NCBI GenBank assembly: GCA_964421495.1 | Contig: CAYQXO010000024.1 | Span: 1 to 26,195, forward strand | Source of the DNA: CAJXOW01 sp964421495 | GTDB lineage: Bacteria; Bacteroidota; Rhodothermia; Balneolales; Balneolaceae | Length of the DNA stretch: 26,195 nt | Direction of reading: 5' to 3' | Shown: positions 22,148-26,195 of the stretch, in pieces | Position numbering within the stretch: position 1 is the first letter of the stretch | Layout: the number at the start of each line of letters is the position of its first letter | Translations under genes and position numbers: made by a program | The notes under the pieces: generated by a model | What the model saw: only the letters and a program-made list of their open reading frames with translations | Database searches by the model: none | What the model was told of the DNA's origin: nothing

Positions 22148-24664
22148 ATGAAGTTACAATATTTTCCTATACCTAATTTTATCTTAATAATACTGGTCGG
22201 AGTTTTATTCCTGCTTGGAAATTCTCAACCTGCCTTTGCGCAGGATTGGGAAAAAGAGGAAGCTCCCCTTGCTTCGAAATGGTACGACGAGGTAAGTCCC
22301 GACAATGCACTGCCCGAGTATCCGCGTCCCCTGATGAAGCGGGATAGATGGAAAAATTTGAATGGTTTATGGGGATATTCGTTTGAGGAGTTTGAGAGTC
22401 CGCCGCATGGAAATAGTTTTGAAAGTTCCATTTTGGTTCCTTTTGCCATCGAGTCGGCTCTTTCCGGCGTGAAGGAGCATAACGATCATGTCTGGTATCG
22501 GCGGACCTTTGAGGTTCCGGATGACTGGAGAGGGGAGGATCAGCTTTTGAAATTGCATTTCGGTGCGGCCGACTGGGCTAGCACGGTCTACGTGAACGGG
22601 CAAAAAGTGGGTACGCACAAGGGAGGATACGATCGGTTTTCTTTTGATATTACCTCTTATCTGAAGGACGACGGTCCCCAGGAAGTATTGGTTTATGTAG
22701 AAGACCCGACCGATGAGGGTAATCAGCCGCGGGGTAAACAGGTGTTGAATCCCCGGGGCATCTGGTACACGCCGGTAACCGGGATATGGCAGACCGTTTG
22801 GCTTGAGCCGGTGCCCAAAGCGCATATTACGGATCTGCAGATTATACCGGATCCCGACAACAATCGTTTCCTGTTTAAAGCCGAGGCGGCTAATATACCC
22901 GACCGCTCGGAAGATTTTATCGTTGCGAAAGTATATGAAGAAGGCGTACAGGTGAACCAGGTTGAAAGCGGGCCCGGCCGCCTGTTTGAGATTCCTGTTC
23001 CCGATCCCCATTTGTGGTCCCCCGACGATCCGTTTCTCTACGATTTGAAAGTATCCCTGAAGATTAACGATGTGCACGTGGATTCCCTTGAAAGTTATGC
23101 GGGAATGCGAAGTGTCGAGGTCAAGCGGGACGAGGACGGCCATGCGCGCATATTCCTGAATGGAGAGTATCAGTATCAGATCGGTCCGCTTGATCAGGGC
23201 TATTGGCCCGGCGGCCTGTATACGGCTCCCACCGACGAAGCCCTGAAATATGACCTGGTGATGGCCAAAAAAATGGGCTTTAACATGATTCGTAAACACG
23301 TGAAATGGGAGCCCCAGCGCTGGTATTACTGGGCCGACAAGCTCGGGATATTGGTCTGGCAGGATATGGTGTCGGCCGATAACGAAACCTCCGAGAGCCG
23401 CCGGCAGTTTGAGGTGGAGTTGAAAGAGATGGTCAGGGAGCTCTACAACCACCCCTCGCTGGTCAACTGGATGGTATTTAATGAGGGATGGGGACAATTT
23501 GACGCCGAACGGCTGACCCGGTGGGTGGAGTCGTATGATCCGTCCCGGATAGTCACCGATGTCAGCGGCTGGCAACACCGTGGAGCGGGAGATTTGATTG
23601 ACGTGCACCGGTATCCGGGTCCGGCCGGCGTTAAGCCCGACCAGGATCGGGCGTCGGCGATTGGAGAATTTGGCGGGATCGGATTTCCCGTTGAAGGTCA
23701 TACCTGGCAGGATAAAGAAGGCTGGGGTTACCAGGGACTCGTCAAAGATGAAGATACCCTGTTAAAGCGTTACGAGGAAGTAATCAACCGCGCGTTATGG
23801 CTGGCAGACGAACATCATATGAGTGCCGGAGTCTATACGCAGATCACCGACCTGGAAACGGAATTGAATGGTCTGATGACTTACGATCGGGCCGTCAATA
23901 AACTGGATCCTGGTAAGATGACTGCCATTAACAAGGGACGTACGGTGTATATTCGTCCCCGAAGTACCCATTTTACAGATCAAGTACCGATCCATTTACA
24001 TACGGGAACTGACGGTTTAACCATCCATTATACGACGGACGGCAGCGAACCGACCCTGGCGTCGCCCCTCTATGAAGAGCCGTTTTCAATTGAACAATCC
24101 ACTACCGTCAAGGCGCGGGCTTTTCGGGACGGAGAGCCGGTTGGCTATGTAACGGAGCGAACCTACACCGAGCAGAGTCCTGTAGAAGCTACTGCGCTGG
24201 AGAAGCCCGAAAAAGGACTTGTTTACCGGTTCTACCGCGCTGATAACGACCGTCCCCGGTACATGAGGCACTGGCCGCTTCGTAATGTTATGGGGGGTGG
24301 CGATGCCCTATCATCTGCAGACAGCGGTACGGTCCAGGGAATCGATATTCGTACGTCGAATCAAACGGAGCTGTTCGGTTATAGATTTGACGGTTATATC
24401 AAGGTGCCTGAATCCGGAAATTATACATTCTATATCGAGTCGGATGATAACGCACGCATGTATGTCAGCGGTAAGGACATATTTGACCGAATGGGACAAT
24501 CGCCCGCCACGAGTTATGATCGGGCCATGATTCCGCTGGAAGAAGGATTTCATCCCATTGATATACGGTATTTCCAGGCGTACGGTCCCTCGGCTCTTCA
24601 GATCAAGGTGGACGGACCGGGTATCCGAAAGCAGCTCATTCCAACCTCGTGGCTATATTATTGA
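22148..24664 (+). CDS. Exported GH2 glycoside hydrolase with chitobiase-type and PA14 domains
   Basis: 838 aa. Signal peptide 1-31 (core FILIILVGVLFLLG, cleavage after AFA31). Residues about 50-230 are the GH2 sugar-binding jelly roll (NGLWGYSFEE, WYRRTFEVP, LHFGAADWASTVYVNG), 235-330 the Ig-like domain, and 335-600 the TIM barrel, with acid/base E446 in FNEGWG and nucleophile E507 in AIGEFGG. About 610-680 resembles the chitobiase/beta-hexosaminidase C-terminal domain (IHYTTDGSEPT, KARAFRDG), and 690-838 is a PA14 domain (VYRFYRADND, GYIKVPESGNYTFYIESDD, IDIRYFQAYGPSALQIKV). Both catalytic carboxylates are present. The galactose operon suggests beta-galactosidase, but GH2 also includes glucuronidases and mannosidases. 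It lacks the T9SS sorting domain found on its secreted neighbours, so a periplasmic location is likelier. ATG start; last gene of the operon. Confidence 0.9.
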   Translation: MKLQYFPIPNFILIILVGVLFLLGNSQPAFAQDWEKEEAPLASKWYDEVSPDNALPEYPRPLMKRDRWKNLNGLWGYSFEEFESPPHGNSFESSILVPFAIESALSGVKEHNDHVWYRRTFEVPDDWRGEDQLLKLHFGAADWASTVYVNGQKVGTHKGGYDRFSFDITSYLKDDGPQEVLVYVEDPTDEGNQPRGKQVLNPRGIWYTPVTGIWQTVWLEPVPKAHITDLQIIPDPDNNRFLFKAEAANIPDRSEDFIVAKVYEEGVQVNQVESGPGRLFEIPVPDPHLWSPDDPFLYDLKVSLKINDVHVDSLESYAGMRSVEVKRDEDGHARIFLNGEYQYQIGPLDQGYWPGGLYTAPTDEALKYDLVMAKKMGFNMIRKHVKWEPQRWYYWADKLGILVWQDMVSADNETSESRRQFEVELKEMVRELYNHPSLVNWMVFNEGWGQFDAERLTRWVESYDPSRIVTDVSGWQHRGAGDLIDVHRYPGPAGVKPDQDRASAIGEFGGIGFPVEGHTWQDKEGWGYQGLVKDEDTLLKRYEEVINRALWLADEHHMSAGVYTQITDLETELNGLMTYDRAVNKLDPGKMTAINKGRTVYIRPRSTHFTDQVPIHLHTGTDGLTIHYTTDGSEPTLASPLYEEPFSIEQSTTVKARAFRDGEPVGYVTERTYTEQSPVEATALEKPEKGLVYRFYRADNDRPRYMRHWPLRNVMGGGDALSSADSGTVQGIDIRTSNQTELFGYRFDGYIKVPESGNYTFYIESDDNARMYVSGKDIFDRMGQSPATSYDRAMIPLEEGFHPIDIRYFQAYGPSALQIKVDGPGIRKQLIPTSWLYY

Positions 24665-24678
24665 AAATCTTGTCGGAG

Positions 24679-24710
24679 ACGGGTAGCCGATTGGCGGATT
24701 GGCTACCCGT
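24679..24710. terminator. Hairpin between convergent genes
   Basis: ACGGGTAGCC (24679-24688) and GGCTACCCGT (24701-24710) form a perfect 10-bp stem with a 12-nt loop, 15 bp after the GH2 stop. No T-tract follows on either strand, so it may act weakly or stabilise the 3' end. It lies between the convergent GH2 and DUF99 genes. The remaining 180 bp up to 24890 show nothing I can name. Confidence 0.5.
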
Positions 24711-24890
24711 AAGTGACTGAATGAAGAGATGCTTTTATGCGTCGCCCAATGCAGATATGCATATCCCGAACTTAACTTCGCAGGTGACACTCTACTTTGT
24801 ACTCACCAAGAAATTCGGAGTGTGATTCTTTGGTTTTGAACTTGGACCCATGTTTATACCTGCTTCTTTAAAAAAGTAAGGATAAATTGA

Positions 24891-25454
24891 CTACACATTT
24901 CCCCTGGATTCGCCACAGGCAACCGCTGCGCCGATCAGATGGGCAATTCGAATAGGTTCCGGCATTGAAGACTTGTTGAGGGAAAGCGAAATCAATTGCC
25001 GGGCCTCGTTAAAGTCCACGCCGGCACACGTAAGGTGAAGGCCGGATTTCATTTTTTGGGAGGCCGGGGTTTTCTCAACGATTGGAATCCGGTCTTCATA
25101 ACCGGCCGACGTTAGGGCCTTTATCAATTCCCGGTCGGTGGTGGGTGAGCGAGTGACGGAAATGACGGGTAAATCGAGTTGCCGGTGCAGGGATTCGATA
25201 TCCATGATACCCAGTCCCGCTGCCGTAATGCCTGCACAGACGATCCCCTGAAGAGAGGGAAACCACTTCATGTCACAGATCCATTCCGCGTAGTGACGGG
25301 TTAAATGAGCACCGTCGATCGGAAAAGAGCTCATCGACACACCCTCTACGAGTGCATGTCCCTCCATCATCACCCCGACTAAAGGGGCTTCACTTTGTTT
25401 ACCTTTGGTAAAGGGACCATCATCTATTCCAAGCAAGTGAGGAGCCGAGTTCAT
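24891..25454 (-). CDS. DUF99 (UPF0215, endonuclease V-like) family protein
   Basis: 187 aa, cytosolic. Recognised by LGIDDGPF near the N-terminus, PLVGVMMEGHALVEGVS, IDGAHLTR, GIVCAGITAAGLGIMDIESLH, LPVISVTRSP, a C-terminal AGVDFNEARQLISL, and PEPIRIAHLIGAAVACGES. These run in the order seen in UPF0215, a family best known from archaea and related in fold to endonuclease V. No function is established for the family that I can state. Start chosen at the ATG (25454) with AGGG upstream; an in-frame TTG two codons earlier is less likely. It lies downstream of the oxidoreductase on the same strand, with the 168-bp inverted-arm element between. Its link to sugar metabolism is unclear. Confidence 0.85.
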   Translation of the reverse strand: MNSAPHLLGIDDGPFTKGKQSEAPLVGVMMEGHALVEGVSMSSFPIDGAHLTRHYAEWICDMKWFPSLQGIVCAGITAAGLGIMDIESLHRQLDLPVISVTRSPTTDRELIKALTSAGYEDRIPIVEKTPASQKMKSGLHLTCAGVDFNEARQLISLSLNKSSMPEPIRIAHLIGAAVACGESRGNV

Positions 25455-25513
25455 GGTCAATCCCTGTTTATAATTCCGGTTATACGAGCAATACTAAAAG
25501 AATTACTGATTTC

Positions 25514-25681
25514 GAGAGATTTTTGAAACCGGGGAGGACTCTGAAGCACTTGGGTTGTTCAGCATAACGGCCAGGAAAGTATAATTTCTAAATACTGATA
25601 TTTTCGATACTTGCCCTGTTATAGCACCGGTCAGCTGAATTTCCCTGGCTGAAGACCCCTCCCCGGTTTCAAAAATCTTTC
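25514..25681. repeat. 168-bp element with 24-bp inverted arms, copy 2
   Basis: Arms 25514-25537 and 25658-25681 pair over 24 bp with one G-U pair. The core matches the element at 3894-4072 at its edges (TCTGAAGCACTTG.GTTGTTC.GCATAA on the left, GCTGAATTTC.CTGGCT on the right), and the inner arm GGGGAGG is shared, but the outer arm (GAGATTTTTGAAACC-like) is unrelated to that of copy 1. Its core reads the same way on the + strand. The right arm overlaps the 3' end of the oxidoreductase gene and includes its stop codon. It fills most of the gap between two minus-strand genes. Confidence 0.7.
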
Positions 25682-26195
25682 AGCTTTATCCATTTTTGTT
25701 TGGCGGCGCTTTCAAATACCGCGTCCAGCACCTTCATGTTTTGAACGGCATCGGATAATGGAGTGGGAATGGGAGTATCTTCAAGGATGGCCCGGGCAAA
25801 TCGTTCCGCCTGAATAGTAAACTGATTACAGGGATCAAAGTTGATCGTTTCCGTTCCTTCGCCGGTATGCATGTAAATATGCGTGGGGACGTTCCAGGGA
25901 GGATTAAAGGGAATTTCAACTTCCAGCAGGGCGTCGGTACCATAGATTTCGACGGACTGTTGATGCGAAGCCTGGGTAGAGCAGGTAAACGTTGCTTTGC
26001 CGCGGTTGAATTGCAAAATGCCGGAGGTGAGGCGATCGATATCAAAGGTCGGGTCGTAGTCGATGGAAGCCACCAGTTTTTCGGGCTCCTGATCGAAGAT
26101 AAAGCGAGAGGTGGAGAGGGCGTAGCAACCGATATCCATCATACCTCCACCTCCGGTTTCCGGCTTGTTCCGGATATTTTCCGGATCGTCCTTGT
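25669..26195 (-). CDS. Gfo/Idh/MocA-family oxidoreductase, C-terminal part (cut by window edge)
   Basis: The frame stays open to the right edge of the window, so only the last 175 residues or so are visible. GGGGMMDIGCYALS is the conserved segment after the NAD(P)-binding domain of Gfo/Idh/MocA dehydrogenases. It is followed by the beta-sheet domain (VEIYGTDALLEVEIPF, TEGTETINF-like, FTIQAERFARAILEDT, DAVQNMKVLDAVFESAAKQKWIKL). The N-terminal Rossmann fold and catalytic Lys lie outside. Members oxidise or reduce sugars and sugar derivatives with NAD(P). ATG codons at 26142 and 26139 are internal, not the start. The last three codons and the stop fall within the right arm of the element at 25514-25681. 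Confidence 0.88.
   Translation of the reverse strand, partial: KDDPENIRNKPETGGGGMMDIGCYALSTSRFIFDQEPEKLVASIDYDPTFDIDRLTSGILQFNRGKATFTCSTQASHQQSVEIYGTDALLEVEIPFNPPWNVPTHIYMHTGEGTETINFDPCNQFTIQAERFARAILEDTPIPTPLSDAVQNMKVLDAVFESAAKQKWIKLKDF

Noticed and set aside
22367..23701. Open frame (444 codons) antisense to the GH2 gene
   Set aside because: Overlaps the conserved GH2 core and shows no domain or start-site support.
26139..26142. Start codon of the oxidoreductase gene at the MM pair
   Set aside because: The frame continues upstream with a GGGG segment conserved in the family, so the gene begins beyond the window.

Overview
The window looks like chromosomal DNA from a Balneolota/Rhodothermota-type (Bacteroidota-related) bacterium. 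The evidence is the C-terminal sorting domain shared by four consecutive secreted proteins (NYPNPFNP near its start, VYDxLGRxVATLVDG in the middle, a TRKMxLxK-like end), which is the type A signal of the type IX secretion system (T9SS). Acidic secreted proteins and non-ATG starts (TTG, GTG) fit this placement, but the taxonomy is an inference. No rRNA, tRNA, CRISPR array or complete insertion sequence was seen.

Layout. (1) 1-1600: terminator of an upstream gene, then an exported enolase-superfamily enzyme with its own terminator. (2) 1762-14993: four secreted T9SS-type proteins on the + strand. These are a two-LamG protein, an FN3 protein of unknown role, a large protein with a gluzincin-like HExxH...NE motif plus calcium-binding repeats and a CBM9/DOMON-like domain, and two GH63-like (alpha/alpha)6 glycoside hydrolases (9205 and 12501). 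The HExxH protein and both hydrolases carry the same roughly 100-residue module that I cannot name, each time followed by FN3. (3) 15062-16205: a LacI-family regulator behind a near-perfect palindromic operator. (4) 16600-24664: a galactose operon: aldose 1-epimerase, Na+/sugar symporter (SSS), small two-helix membrane protein, galactokinase galK, galT, and an exported GH2 glycosidase with a C-terminal PA14 domain. Upstream of it is a 394-bp region with three palindromes. (5) 24891-26195, minus strand: a DUF99/UPF0215 (endonuclease V-like) protein and the 3' part of a Gfo/Idh/MocA oxidoreductase that runs off the window.

How the parts fit together (inference): secreted glycosidases and binding proteins break down a galactose-containing glycan outside the cell. 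The GH2 enzyme releases sugar in the periplasm or at the surface, the SSS transporter imports it, the mutarotase, GalK and GalT feed the Leloir pathway, and the LacI protein controls the locus. galE and SusC/SusD are not in the window.

The most unusual things are (a) a two-copy intergenic element (3894-4072 and 25514-25681) whose core is conserved but whose long inverted arms differ in sequence while each remains self-complementary; (b) the module shared by three adjacent secreted proteins, once apparently inserted inside a hydrolase beta-sandwich; (c) a small membrane protein between the symporter and galK that may be a transporter subunit; and (d) a multi-palindrome control region before the gal operon.
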